Of a DNA stretch of 64,000 bases, positions 22,256-32,318 are shown in pieces; position 1 is the stretch's first letter, and every line of letters starts with the position of its first letter. The notes under the pieces were generated by a model. The model ran no database searches. It was given only the letters and a program-made list of their open reading frames with translations, and was not told where the DNA came from. The stretch spans positions 1 to 64,000 of the forward strand of contig CATKHK010000065.1 in the NCBI GenBank assembly GCA_949751835.1. Direction: 5' to 3'. Source of the stretch: Blepharisma japonicum. Its lineage: Eukaryota > Ciliophora > Heterotrichea > Heterotrichida > Blepharismidae. A program made the translations under genes and the position numbers.

Positions 22256-24403
22256 ATGATGCATCAGATTGACATTAAATACAAAGCACAAGCTTCTGTA
22301 GTCTGCTTTTTAGACAAGGAATCCCAAGTTTTATCTTCAAAGCATCAAATCTGTTACTTGCAGCCTAGGATCACTATTTGTCGAGAACTAAACTTTAAAA
22401 TTGCAAGAATTCTTGCTACTCAAATCCTTCAAATACAAGATGCTTCATCACTAAATATAAGCTATGTGAATAAAATCAATTTTGTAAAGCACAAGGAAAT
22501 ATTAAGATGCTTTAAAGGCTTAGCAACTGCGGAATTGCAATATAAACTATTTAGCATAATTCTAGAATCAAGAGAGTGTAATAATTTGAAATATGCCCCA
22601 AGAAATGCGATTACAATACTGAATTACTCGAAATATGAATTCAGTAATAAAGATCTAAGTGGCATCAACATTAAAGGTGCAGATTTATCTGAAGCCCTAA
22701 TATGGAATTCTAACTTTCAAGGGAGTAACCTAAAAAAGGTCAATTTCTCATTTGCAAATATTTATAACACGAATTTCTGCTACTGTGATTTCACTGATGC
22801 ATTTTTTGGTCAACTTCCTCCAATTATATCTAAAAATGATAAACCTTTTACTTCAGTTTCATGAAACGGTGATTATATAGCTTATAGTAATAATTCCAGA
22901 AGTGTTTTTCTATATAGCATCAAGTACGGATTCACAATCAAAGAGTTTAAACACACAAAAGTTATTAATGTAGTCGCTTTATCCAAGGATGGGCATTTTC
23001 TTGCAACTGCTAAAAAGAAGGTTCTTCATCTCTGAGATATAAATATTGAAACGAAAATTAGGGATTTTAAAGGGCATACAGACTTAATCACTTCAATTTC
23101 AATCTCTCCAAAAAGCGAGTTTATTGTTACTGGAAGTTATGATCAGAGTCTGATACTATGGAATATTACAAAAAGGAGAATTGAAAAGAAAGTGATCATT
23201 AATAAATTTATAAGCTCAGTTGCGTTTGATACTTGTGGCAGATTTATTACTTTTGCGTCCTGCAATTATCATTTGCCAAACCTTTATAAAAGAGCTATAT
23301 TTCGAAAACGAATATCAATATTTGCAACCGATGCCCCAATTTCTCTTTGTGATAAATATTTTGTAGATGCTTCAAATTGCTGCACTGTTTTTGCTTGAGA
23401 TTTAGAAATTAATAAATGAATCAAGCTTCAGTTTGAGGGCACAGTTTTCAATGAATATAATTATTCTCTTTATTCAAAAGGAAAGCATATAGCTGTTATA
23501 AATGATAAAAAGTCAATAGAAATTTGAGATGCAAAGACCTTAGAAAATCATTCTTCTCTCAAAGAAATTATCTCCATATCTTTTTCTTACGATGGAAAAT
23601 ATGTTGCTTCTACATATGGCTCAAAATCAATAAAAATTCAAAAATTCGAACCAAAAAAAATTGAGTTTAAACTTAAAGCACATACCTTCAATGTTATATT
23701 TGTAAAATTTTGCAGATTTGGGAATTTTCTTGTCTCTTTATGCTTGGGAGGTTGCATAATTTTATGAGATATCATTTATCAATGTCCTTTAAAAAATTTT
23801 GAAATGGGAAAAGGCAATATTTCAGCTATTGACTTATCCTTTAATGATGAGTTTATTTGTGCAGGATTAAAAAGTAATGAAATCAGGGTATGGAATATAA
23901 TAAACCCATCAGATTATTATACTATTAAACAATGAAATATAATTACTTGCCTCAAGTTTTCACCATGTGGAAATTACATTGTATCAGCAAGCTCTCATAT
24001 AAAACGGATGCGCTTATGGCAAAATAACAAATTCCATTATAATTTTAATGGTGACTATTGGCAAGTATCAGGTTTAAGCTTCATTCAGCCAGAAAATTAC
24101 TTAGTTTCTTCTCATGATGATGGGGTAATAATTATATGAAACATTAGTAAACTTAAAAAAATAAGAAAATTTAGAGCTGATACTTGCAAGATCTCAGCAA
24201 TAGCAGTTTCTTCATGTGGAACCTATTTAGTAACTGGGAGCATTAAAGGCTCAATAAAAATTTGGAATGCTAGGCAAGGAATTATGATTAAAGAATTCTT
24301 ATTTGATTTCATGGCAATAAATTCAATTCAGTTTCTCAATAATAAAACACTTATGTTTGCTTCTGCTAGCGCTGATGGCTCGATTAAATATTTTCTTATT
24401 TAA
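22256..24403 (+). CDS. Pentapeptide-repeat / WD40 protein, copy 3
   Basis: Complete member: 715 residues from ATG 22256 to TAA 24401-24403, one frame with TGA as Trp at nine or so sites. Its leader (residues 1-50) differs from both other copies. The shared helical region begins near 66 (SYVNKINFVKHKEILRC). Pentapeptide repeats at about 145-190 include ADLSEALIWNSNFQGSNL. WD40 repeats fill the rest and end ADGSIKYFLI. The copies are clearly diverged, so the array is not recent. Same unknown role as copy 2. Confidence 0.85.
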
Positions 24404-24753
24404 ATAATTATCTAACTAATAATAAATATGTTTTATCAATGCAAAACTTTATATTAATGTAAATATAAAACATTAAACAAATGAGATTCCATGAATTCTG
24501 GATCTGCTATCAAAAATTCGAATATAGAGATACTAATTTTAGTATCATTAATTTGATTAATCCTTTTCCACTGTTGAATTATTTAAGAAAAAAAATTAAT
24601 TACCACAAAAAATCCTAACACCAGACATAAATTAAAAATTGCATCTGATGCCATTAACTTTAAAAGACTCCTCTTGTAATTACTCTATCTAAAGCCAATA
24701 ATCATAATTTTCTACTAATATATTTAAAAACGGAATCACAAACTCAGCCAAGT
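24404..24753. other. AT-rich spacer, no gene seen
   Basis: About 350 bases of AT-rich DNA between the WD40 array and the TBC gene. I see no open frame with recognisable content, no tRNA and no further WD40 remnant. Confidence 0.5.
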
Positions 24754-25776
24754 ATGGAAGCATCCTCTACTATCGAGTTGACTCGTGTAGGGCTTCTCCC
24801 AAATGTCCAATATTTTCTTCCTCCTGATCCCATTTCTGAAGAAACTAATCCATTACTTTTACCTTTGCATTGTCCACAATGCTCTTGCAATAAGAAAGCC
24901 AAAAATTTATTGAAGCGAACATATACTTCATTATTTCCCAGAAAAGAAATCTCTGATTCTTGTATCCGTGCGCAGAAATGATGTCAAACTGCTGGGGTTT
25001 CTGAGAATTCTGAGGCTTTATATATAGAAATTTTGTCAAATTCAATTGAGTCAGAGTACTCTGAACAAATAGAAAGAGATATAGACAGATCATTTCCTGA
25101 TTTATATTACTTCACACTTGGAGAAGGAAAAATCGCTTTAAAAAGAGTGCTTAATTCATTTTCGAGATTTTTACCAAATATTGGGTATGTGCAAGGAATG
25201 AACTATCTGGTTGGAACACTACTGTGACATGCCTCAGAAGCTGACACTTTTTGGCTGCTTGTTAATCTAATGCAAAATTATAAGCTATATGAAAATTATA
25301 TAGAAAACTTCCCAGGGTTAGAAAAGCATTGCCATATTATTGATTTTTTAATTAGCAGCTACCTACCCAAGCTATATCAGCATTTTCTTCAATGCGGATT
25401 AATTACACAGATGTACGTGACTGATTGATGCTTCACAATTTTTACTTGTTTGTTACCAATTAATTATAGTTATTTTGTACTTGGGAAATTTTTTAAAAGT
25501 GGATGAATTTATTTTTATAAGCTTGTGCTTGAAATTTTGGATAGATTAGAAGAGCAAATCTTAGCATGCGACAATATTGCCAAAATTTTGGCATCTTTAA
25601 AGCCATTTTCTACAGGAAAGAAGCATTCGAAAAAGTTTGTAAAGAATCTTTCAAAAGGCGGTGAAAGATTAAACTGAAAAAAGCTCACAAGGCAGGCTCA
25701 GTTGAGAGAAATTGATGAAAATGTAATTTCCTGCTTGTATCGAAATGCAGAAAGCTTGGAGACTGTTGGCTTATAA
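24754..25776 (+). CDS. TBC-domain Rab GTPase-activating protein
   Basis: 340 residues, one frame with TGAs as Trp (about 24979, 25225, 25426, 25504 and 25675). The TBC fold spans about 95-260. Both catalytic fingers are there: IERDIDRSF (the I-x-x-D-x-x-R arginine finger) and GYVQGMNYL (the Y-x-Q-G glutamine finger), so it should accelerate GTP hydrolysis on a Rab. Other TBC hallmarks: FWLLVNLMQNY and a DWCFTIFTCLLP segment whose Trp is TGA. The N-terminus is a short Pro-rich region with a CPQCSC cluster. No membrane anchor is visible. The target Rab cannot be told from sequence; a Rab11 gene lies 22 kb away but proximity means little here. Confidence 0.9.
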
Positions 25777-26045
25777 TAAGCATAGACTTAGAAATTTTAA
25801 TTTTTTTGGCTGCTCAACTGGTTACTATAAGTCTTCCATTTTACAATGTATTTCTATTAACGCTCAATAGAAATTTAATTGAATTCTTCATTTTTCAATA
25901 GAATTTCGTCTGTTTCATCTAAAACTCTGGCTTAATGCTATTAACAATTCAGCTTATCTTGAGCCTTTTATGCCATAAGCATCTGTGAAACTAATTTTCC
26001 TTTAAATTCCCTTATTGCAAATTGTGCCATTGACTAGTTAATAAA

Positions 26046-26516
26046 ATGCCTCACCATAAGGGATACAGAGCTAAGACAAGAGACTTATTCTCAAAGCCTT
26101 TCAGAAGACATGGCCCAGTCCCTCTATCTAGAACTATGGTGACTTTCCAAAGAGGTGACTTCGTTGATATCAAAGTTGATGGTTCAGTTCACAAAGGCAT
26201 GCCATATAAGTTCTATCATGGCAAGACAGGCAAAGTTTTCAATGTCAGTGTCCATGGAATTGGCGTAATTGTTAACAAACAAGTAAGAAACAGAATTATC
26301 AAGAAAAGAATCAATGTAAGACCAGAACATTTGACAAAGAGTAGATGCAGAGAAGAGTTTTTAGCAAGGGTTATTGATAATGAAAAAGCTAGGAGTGAAG
26401 GAAAATTAGATGATTTGAAGAGAGAGCCAGTAGCACCAGCTGAAGGACACTTAGTTGTTACCAAAGCGACAGAGGTAATTGACCAACATCCTCCAGTTTA
26501 TAAGTTCATTATCTAA
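26046..26516 (+). CDS. RPL21: Ribosomal protein eL21
   Basis: 156 residues, no intron and no TGA. Large-subunit protein eL21: HHKGYRAKTRDLFSKPFRRH, GDFVDIKVDG, KGMPYKFYHGKTGKVFNV, VNKQVRNRIIKKRINVRPEH and the short aromatic end KFII match the family along its whole length. Highly expressed housekeeping gene. It converges on the tiny RPB12 gene on the other strand, with about 83 nt between their stops. Confidence 0.97.
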   Translation: MPHHKGYRAKTRDLFSKPFRRHGPVPLSRTMVTFQRGDFVDIKVDGSVHKGMPYKFYHGKTGKVFNVSVHGIGVIVNKQVRNRIIKKRINVRPEHLTKSRCREEFLARVIDNEKARSEGKLDDLKREPVAPAEGHLVVTKATEVIDQHPPVYKFII

Positions 26517-26599
26517 CTTATCGCTTCAAATTATTAAGATCTTTATTATTGATAAGTAATATAGGATAGAAAAAGGTTTATTGTGTTATTTAGCTTGAA

Positions 26600-26743
26600 T
26601 TATCGGGCTTTGAGCTTCACTAATCTCCTTTGTCTTTTTTTTGCTAATATGTGATATCCACAATGCTTGCATCTGATTTTTTCCGTTGGAGTGAACTCTG
26701 TTTCTCTTCCACATTGCACACAAATGAACTTAGGGTTATCCAT
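26600..26743 (-). CDS. RPB12: RNA polymerase subunit RPB12 (RPABC4)
   Basis: A 47-residue gene too short for a usual length cut-off: ATG at 26743, TAA at 26600-26602. It carries the zinc ribbon shared by RNA polymerases I, II and III: FICVQCGRETEF, then RCKHCGYHILAKK and the basic end RRLVKLKAR. Compare the family pattern Y-x-C-x-x-C ... R-C-x-x-C-G-Y-R-I ... K-K-R ... D-A-R. All four zinc cysteines are present. Length fits the small end of the family. No intron. Confidence 0.9.
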   Translation of the reverse strand: MDNPKFICVQCGRETEFTPTEKIRCKHCGYHILAKKRQRRLVKLKAR

Positions 26744-27160
26744 TTTATTTATATAATTGAGACCTAAATTTTAGCTTATATAATTTTATATTTTTATGTT
26801 AATATATATATATTGGCTTATAGAAACAAACTTTTATGGACTGCGTGATTGAAGGAATTTATAAAATTTTGAGAATGCATTCTTATTGAAACTTAAATAT
26901 ATAGAAGATTATTTTCACTTGAATTAATTAATTTATGCAATTCTTGCTTTGAGTAATTTCGAAGTATTTGCAATTCTTTTATCCAGACATTAAAAAATCT
27001 AATGCTTATTAAACTCTGCCTTTTCTATATATTTCAACATTCTATAAAATACGCAATTGAGGCAACTTTAATAATTTGAATAGTGACCCTACCATTTATA
27101 AAGTAATTTTCTTGGAAATCGGCTTAAAATTTTAATAAATAAGACTCAAAATATTAAAAA
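26744..27160. other. AT-rich spacer, no gene seen
   Basis: About 417 bases between the divergent RPB12 and pseudophosphatase genes. It includes an AT run (TATATATATA near 26805) and must hold both promoters. Nothing else recognised. Confidence 0.5.
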
Positions 27161-28288
27161 ATGGGATATAAACCTTCAATACAAGGGCAATATTCGAGGT
27201 TTGTTTCAGCAAACCTTCCCCTTTTGAAATCTCATGTAGACGCAGAGCGGATTATCAACTCAAAAACACAGACGTTTTCTAAAGATTTACTAATTGAAGT
27301 ATGAAGAGATATTCCCACAGATCAAAAGCCAGATTTCCCAAAATATATATCTTCAGAATTTGAAGATGAGCCTCAGCAAACAAAAAAAGAAATTTCTACA
27401 ATGAGACTGAAACTTTACAAGACAAATTTTCTGAAAATAGCAACTCCAAAAGGTAACTTTCATTCAAATATATTAACTGGAAGATCTACATCTAGAGCAG
27501 CCACACCTTCACTTACTCAGAGTTTATCAACAAAAAGAATAAATCGGTTAAAATTGCAGACGCCTCTTCCATCAGCATCATCTAAACGTGAATCGCCAGA
27601 GCTAATACAAATTTTTACTGAATGCCAAACCCCATCTGAACCTTTAAGAAAAATTCCCTTAAAATCTTCGTCACCTGATACAAATCGAATGAAAGAAAAA
27701 ATCAGACTTTTAAAGCAAAAAATAAAAATTCCTAATGAAAACGCAGTTAAATATATTGCTCGATATTTTGAAAGTGATGAAGGGAAGCAGCGGCTAAAGC
27801 CAGAATCTCAACAATATTTTGGCACTATTTCTGAAATCCCTTTTAAATTATATTTAGGACTCCCAGAAAGATATGGTTCTCTTTATATTACAGACATCAA
27901 AGGTGCTAATGATTTGAGTCAGCTAAGAAAATTGAATATATATGCCATTCTTACATTAGGACTCTCCAATGCTCCTTATACTTATACATTTATTAAAGGT
28001 GGATATATGACAATTAATATAGAAGATGATGAAGTATATGAGCTTCCTAACGTTCTTCCTAAGGCAACCAAATTTTTAGATCATCATTTAAAAATAGGAA
28101 ATGTTTTAGTCCATGATTATTATGGAATAAACCGATCCTGTGCCGTTGTGGTATTATATTTGATGAAAAAATATTCAATGAAAATGTATATGGCAATTAA
28201 AGCAGTAACTGAAGGAAGGCCATGCTGCGATATAAGACCTGAATTTAAATCTTTGATTGAAAGGTTCCAAATAAGAGGAGAGCTATAA
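27161..28288 (+). CDS. Dual-specificity phosphatase-like protein, catalytic Cys replaced (pseudophosphatase)
   Basis: 375 residues from ATG 27161, reading one TGA (about 27302) as Trp. A Ser/Lys-rich head of some 220 residues precedes a dual-specificity phosphatase fold (about 225-375): KLYLGLPERYGSL, a NLSQLRKLNIYAILTLG-like strand-helix, a conserved INIEDDE where the general-acid Asp would lie, and the P-loop. The P-loop reads HDYYGINRS in place of H-C-x-x-G-x-x-R-S. His, Gly, Arg and Ser are kept but the nucleophilic Cys is Asp. Such proteins (STYX-like) cannot form the phospho-enzyme and usually bind phosphoproteins. Substrate unknown. Confidence 0.85.
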
Positions 28289-28380
28289 ATGCAAAGCATT
28301 TTTACTGTTTTTTATGAATTTAATTTATATTAAAATTAAATTATTTTTTTAATTAAATAGAAGGGGCTTTTGAATTTTTT

Positions 28381-29484
28381 ATGGAACCGAGAGAAATAGG
28401 ACTTTGTGCAATATTTAAAGGAGCTAAACATACTTCAGTTTTTCTTAACCAATCTTATGAAGAAGTCAAAACTTATAAATCTCTAGTTCTCCATCAACAG
28501 TCAGATTTTTTTGTAAAATTGAAAGCTATGATCTCTGATGTGGCAAAGGATATTGGACTGAAAAACTGTGCTGAAATGATTAATGTTCCTGAATGTGTTT
28601 TAAAGCTATTAATATGGGATCCTCCTAAAGCTAAAGAAACTGGCCTCAATCCAGTCTCCAAAAGCATTATAAACATTTCAAAAAGAAAAAAAATTTCAAA
28701 AAAGTTAGAACAGCCAGAAGAGCCAAAACAGCTTGATCAATTAGAGCAGCAAGAAAAATCTGAAGATCAGGGCCCCTCAGAGTTTTCTTCTGAGTGCCAA
28801 AATCATTTAGAGGATCCTGAGCAAGCAGAAACGAAAAAATCTGTTTCTGATTTAACCTTTGATGATATCAAAAAAAGAGTGACTGAAATGTATCATAATG
28901 GTGGAAACATACGCGCAATCCAATCTCTCTATGATATCCCCAACGCCGGTGTAATCCACAGCTGGGGAGACTTCTTAAGATGCAAACCAGGAATTACCGA
29001 TCAGCTCAGAAGCATAAAATCAAGTATAATAAACCTAAGAAAGCAAGGCAAATCTGACACAGAAATCGCTGATTTATTCTCAGTCAGGCTATTTCGTGTA
29101 TCAGAAATCGTAGGTGAATACTCCAGGAATAAAGCATTTTTTTCATCACAAGATATTATGGATGAAATCAAAATTTATAAAGAGACACAAAATAAAGAAG
29201 AAGCTTTAAAAAACTTAGGAGTAAGTGAAAAAATGTTTGATAGGTACCTTGAACAGTATGAAGCTGGGAATATGAAATTTGACAGGGTTTTTGAAAGTGA
29301 TGATGAAGGAAGCTCATATGAAAAATTGTCTGTAGTGGAGACTTATTATACGAATAAACAGAAAAGCCTTGATAAAGCATTAAAATCAACAGAGGCACAT
29401 GGGGAACTTGTGAAAAAATGGATACTGACGATTGAAGAAAAAACAAAAGACCTTTATGGAATGAAAAACAAAGAACAGGACTAG
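28381..29484 (+). CDS. Unknown protein with helix-turn-helix-like segments
   Basis: 367 residues, no intron and no TGA. The N-terminal 100 residues and the C-terminal half contain short three-helix segments with a helix-turn-helix look: IINLRKQGKSDTEIADLF and ALKNLGVSEKMFDRYL. These are separated by a Glu/Gln/Lys-rich low-complexity linker (about 100-155). A regulator or DNA-binding protein is possible but unproven, since such short helices occur by chance. No relation to flanking genes is visible. Confidence 0.75.
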   Translation: MEPREIGLCAIFKGAKHTSVFLNQSYEEVKTYKSLVLHQQSDFFVKLKAMISDVAKDIGLKNCAEMINVPECVLKLLIWDPPKAKETGLNPVSKSIINISKRKKISKKLEQPEEPKQLDQLEQQEKSEDQGPSEFSSECQNHLEDPEQAETKKSVSDLTFDDIKKRVTEMYHNGGNIRAIQSLYDIPNAGVIHSWGDFLRCKPGITDQLRSIKSSIINLRKQGKSDTEIADLFSVRLFRVSEIVGEYSRNKAFFSSQDIMDEIKIYKETQNKEEALKNLGVSEKMFDRYLEQYEAGNMKFDRVFESDDEGSSYEKLSVVETYYTNKQKSLDKALKSTEAHGELVKKWILTIEEKTKDLYGMKNKEQD

Positions 29485-29590
29485 ATGTATTAAAATAAAT
29501 TATAATTTCCTATCCATATATTTTTTATAAAATTGTTAGAAAAAACGGATATTACACTAACAAAACAAAGATTACTATGGCTAATTATAA

Positions 29591-30703
29591 ATGCTATGGC
29601 TAATAATTCCATTAGCTTATGCACTGGAAATAAAATCGAAAAGCTTTAAAATAGTTCAATTCACAGATTTGCATTACGGTGAAGGAGATACACAAAACAA
29701 ACAGAATATGAAATTACAAAGTACGATATTAGGATTCGAAAAACCTGACATGGTTGTTATTACTGGAGATATGGTCAGCGGATACTCGTGGAATGGGGAA
29801 CCTGGCTGATATAAAGAGTATCACAAGATGGTTATACAGCCTATGAAAGATCATAAAATTCCTTGGGCTATAGCACTAGGAAATCATGATATAGAAGCTG
29901 ATCTGAATGGAGAGCAGATTATTGAACTAGAAAAGCAGGAACCTTTAAGCTTAGCAAAGCAGGGACCAAGCTATATTAATCATTACAGCAATTATGTTGT
30001 CCCAATTACATATAAAGGGAAACTCGAGTTTCTTATATGAATTTTAGACTCAGGAGATAAGCATCATTGCGGGATGCTATTTGGGTATGACTGCGTACAT
30101 GAAGATCAACTAGAATGAGTTAAAAATACACAAAAAGTTATTAATGATATATATCAAAAGGAAATTCCTGGGATAATGTTTATGCATATTCCACCACCTG
30201 AGTATATGAAACTTTGAGATAACTACAATGCAAGAGGAAATAAATATGAGCCTGTTTCTTGTTGGGGAAATCATACAGAATATTTTATAGAAGCATTATC
30301 AGGAATCCTTGGAATCTCTGTAGGTCATGACCACTATAATGACTATGAAGGAATAATAAACGGAGTCAAAATGTTTTATGGAAGGAAAAGTGGGTACGCA
30401 GGTAATGGCCCTGAACCGTTTTATCCAAAAGGTGCCAGAGTTTTTGAAATTATTCCAGACTCTAAGACGGTGAACTCATGAATAAGAGAGGAATCTGGTA
30501 ATGTAGTTGTGCATTCTGGAAGAGCAGGGAAATTTGAAAAGCAATCTATATGTGTAGAAAGTTCAAGACTAGGCTTAAATTTGATAATTGGGGCCAAAAT
30601 TTTGCTTGGAATTTTAGGGTTAGCTATGACTATAACTGGGTGTTATTGCTATGTGAAAAGGCATTTTAGAATAAAATATAAGGATGAGCATTTTTCAGTA
30701 TAA
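29591..30703 (+). CDS. Membrane-anchored calcineurin-like metallophosphoesterase (PAP29-type)
   Basis: 370 residues with several TGAs read as Trp. A signal peptide (MLWLIIPLAYALEI) opens the protein. The metal-binding motifs of the calcineurin-like fold come in order: FTDLHYGEG, ITGDMVSGY, GNHDIE, MHIPPPEY and GHDHYND. This pattern fits the purple-acid-phosphatase-29 group of phosphoesterases. Near the C-terminus a hydrophobic span (about 328-352, IIGAKILLGILGLAMTITGC) precedes a short basic tail, so the catalytic part should face the lumen or outside. Both ends of the family fold are present. Substrate unknown; phosphomonoester hydrolysis is likely. Confidence 0.88.
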
Positions 30704-30870
30704 ATAATTATTTTAATATTAAATTTTGGTCAATTTTAATCATTTTAAATCTTAATTATATCATAATTATTGCATATAACATTAAATTTTCAATATAATT
30801 TTAGTATGAACTCTGAAATTCTTTTAACCTTATTCTTTTACTTTTACTTTGACTTTGAATTTTTAATAAA

Positions 30871-32091
30871 ATGTCATTCAGAGAAATACGAAACTTCTGT
30901 GAAATCATGCGTTCTTTAGGATACTCACGCATCATTTCCATGGAAAATTTCCGAACTCCTAACTTTGAGCTAGTAGCTGATATCCTTGATTGGCTTCTCT
31001 TAAGGTAAACACTATATAGAGTTGACCCGGAATGCGATATTGTAGGCGATATTGAAGAAGAAAGACAAAGAATAAATTTTATCACAAACGTCGCCAAATT
31101 TTTCTTATCAAAAACCAGAATAAAACTCAATCTTAAGAAACTTTATCAAGCTGACGGATATGCAGTCCGTGAACTTTTAAAAATTGCTTCAATGCTTTAT
31201 AAAGCTCAATCATCGTCAACAAAAAATGATGAAGAATCATGTAAGATCTAGCTAGTGATGGATATTACGATGAGCTCAAAACTTCAGAATCTTAAAACTG
31301 CACGTGGTTTAGCCACAGAAATTACTGAAACTGGCGCCAAGCTGTTTGATTTATTAGGGAAAGAAAAGGATTTAAGAGACGCCAGAGATAAAGCATTGGG
31401 ATTTTTGGACAATATTTCAAGAAATCTAGATTCAAATGCTGAACAAGAATACATAAGAAAGTGCATTAGGGATATCATACAAGGTCAGACTGGCAATCTC
31501 TCTCAGATGGAAAAAATGCTTGAAGAGCTTGAAAATGACGAGAAAACACTTGAAGCAAAAATAAAAAAACGAACTGGAGAGCTAGAAAGAGCTGAAAAAC
31601 GAATGAAATCATTGCAAACTGTAAGACCAGGATATATGGATGAATATGAAAGACTTGAACAAGAACTTGAAAAACTCTACGAAGTCTTTGTGGTCAGGTT
31701 TAGAAATGTAGCTTATTTAGAGCATGATTTAGATGAGTACAGCAAAAAAGAGGAGGAAAAATCCAAAATGATTACAGATTCATTAACTCAGCAAAGAAAT
31801 GAAATCCAACAAGACCAAAAAAGGAGGCTAATTGGAGAAGCTGAACTTGAGGAAGCTACCATTGATTCCAATGTTCCTAAAGGAAAATCATCCAATAATA
31901 GTGCATCAAATAATCGAGATAGGCCTACTGAAGCAAGACAAAATGGCAGAAGACAATATAAGCAAGAAGAAAGTGAAGAAAGCGATTTAATTGAAGAGGA
32001 TGAAGAAAGTGGGTCGCTAGAAGTAGATGAAGAAGGGTCTGAAGAAGAGCTGGAGGAAGAAGAAAGTGGGTCAGTTGATAACGATTTTTAA
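30871..32091 (+). CDS. IFT38: IFT38 / CLUAP1, intraflagellar transport complex B
   Basis: 396 residues after removing two 15-nt introns, 31005-31019 and 31241-31255, each with an in-frame stop. The first exon gives the family start [19 protein letters not shown] and [15 protein letters not shown]. The second gives [20 protein letters not shown]. The third gives [20 protein letters not shown], a long coiled coil with [20 protein letters not shown], and an acidic tail ending SVDNDF, like human CLUAP1 (SDNDF). IFT38 is a core subunit of the IFT-B train that carries tubulin and other cargo in cilia. Its first 110 residues form the usual CH-like N-terminal domain. Intact. Confidence 0.95.
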
Positions 32092-32119
32092 TTCTTCTTA
32101 TTATAAAATGAAAAAAAAA

Positions 32120-32202
32120 TCCGATCACCCGGATTCGAACCGGGGACCCTGGGATGACTATTTTTCTACAGTCCCATGCTCTACCAACTGAGCTATAATC
32201 GG
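32120..32202 (-). tRNA. tRNA-Tyr: tRNA-Tyr (GTA anticodon) with a 10-nt intron
   Basis: On the minus strand a full cloverleaf can be drawn. The acceptor CCGATTA pairs with TGATCGG plus discriminator A; C1-G72 is the eukaryotic Tyr identity pair. The D arm is GCTC...GAGC, the anticodon stem TGGGA/TCCCA, and the T arm CCCGG-TTCGAAT-CCGGG. The anticodon loop CTGTAG.A carries GTA and is split after position 37 by a 10-nt intron (32156-32165 on the plus strand), the canonical site. Eukaryotic tRNA-Tyr genes usually have such an intron. A T-run for Pol III termination follows on the minus strand at 32110-32119. Confidence 0.95.
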
Positions 32203-32318
32203 ATATACTTTTACTTTTAGGTGAGAGTATATATACCAATAATAAATCATCTATTAGAATCATTTCAAAAGCTTTCATGTTAATTTACTCATTTAATTAA
32301 TATAAAAGTCAAAGTTAA

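Noticed and set aside
13740-24403. A bacterial-type defence or toxin array suggested by pentapeptide repeats
   Set aside because: Codon use, TGA as Trp and WD40 context are those of host genes; no toxin or nuclease domain is seen.
30801-31130. Minus-strand open frame of 109 codons
   Set aside because: It lies opposite the IFT38 first exons, whose family match is strong; it is a shadow.
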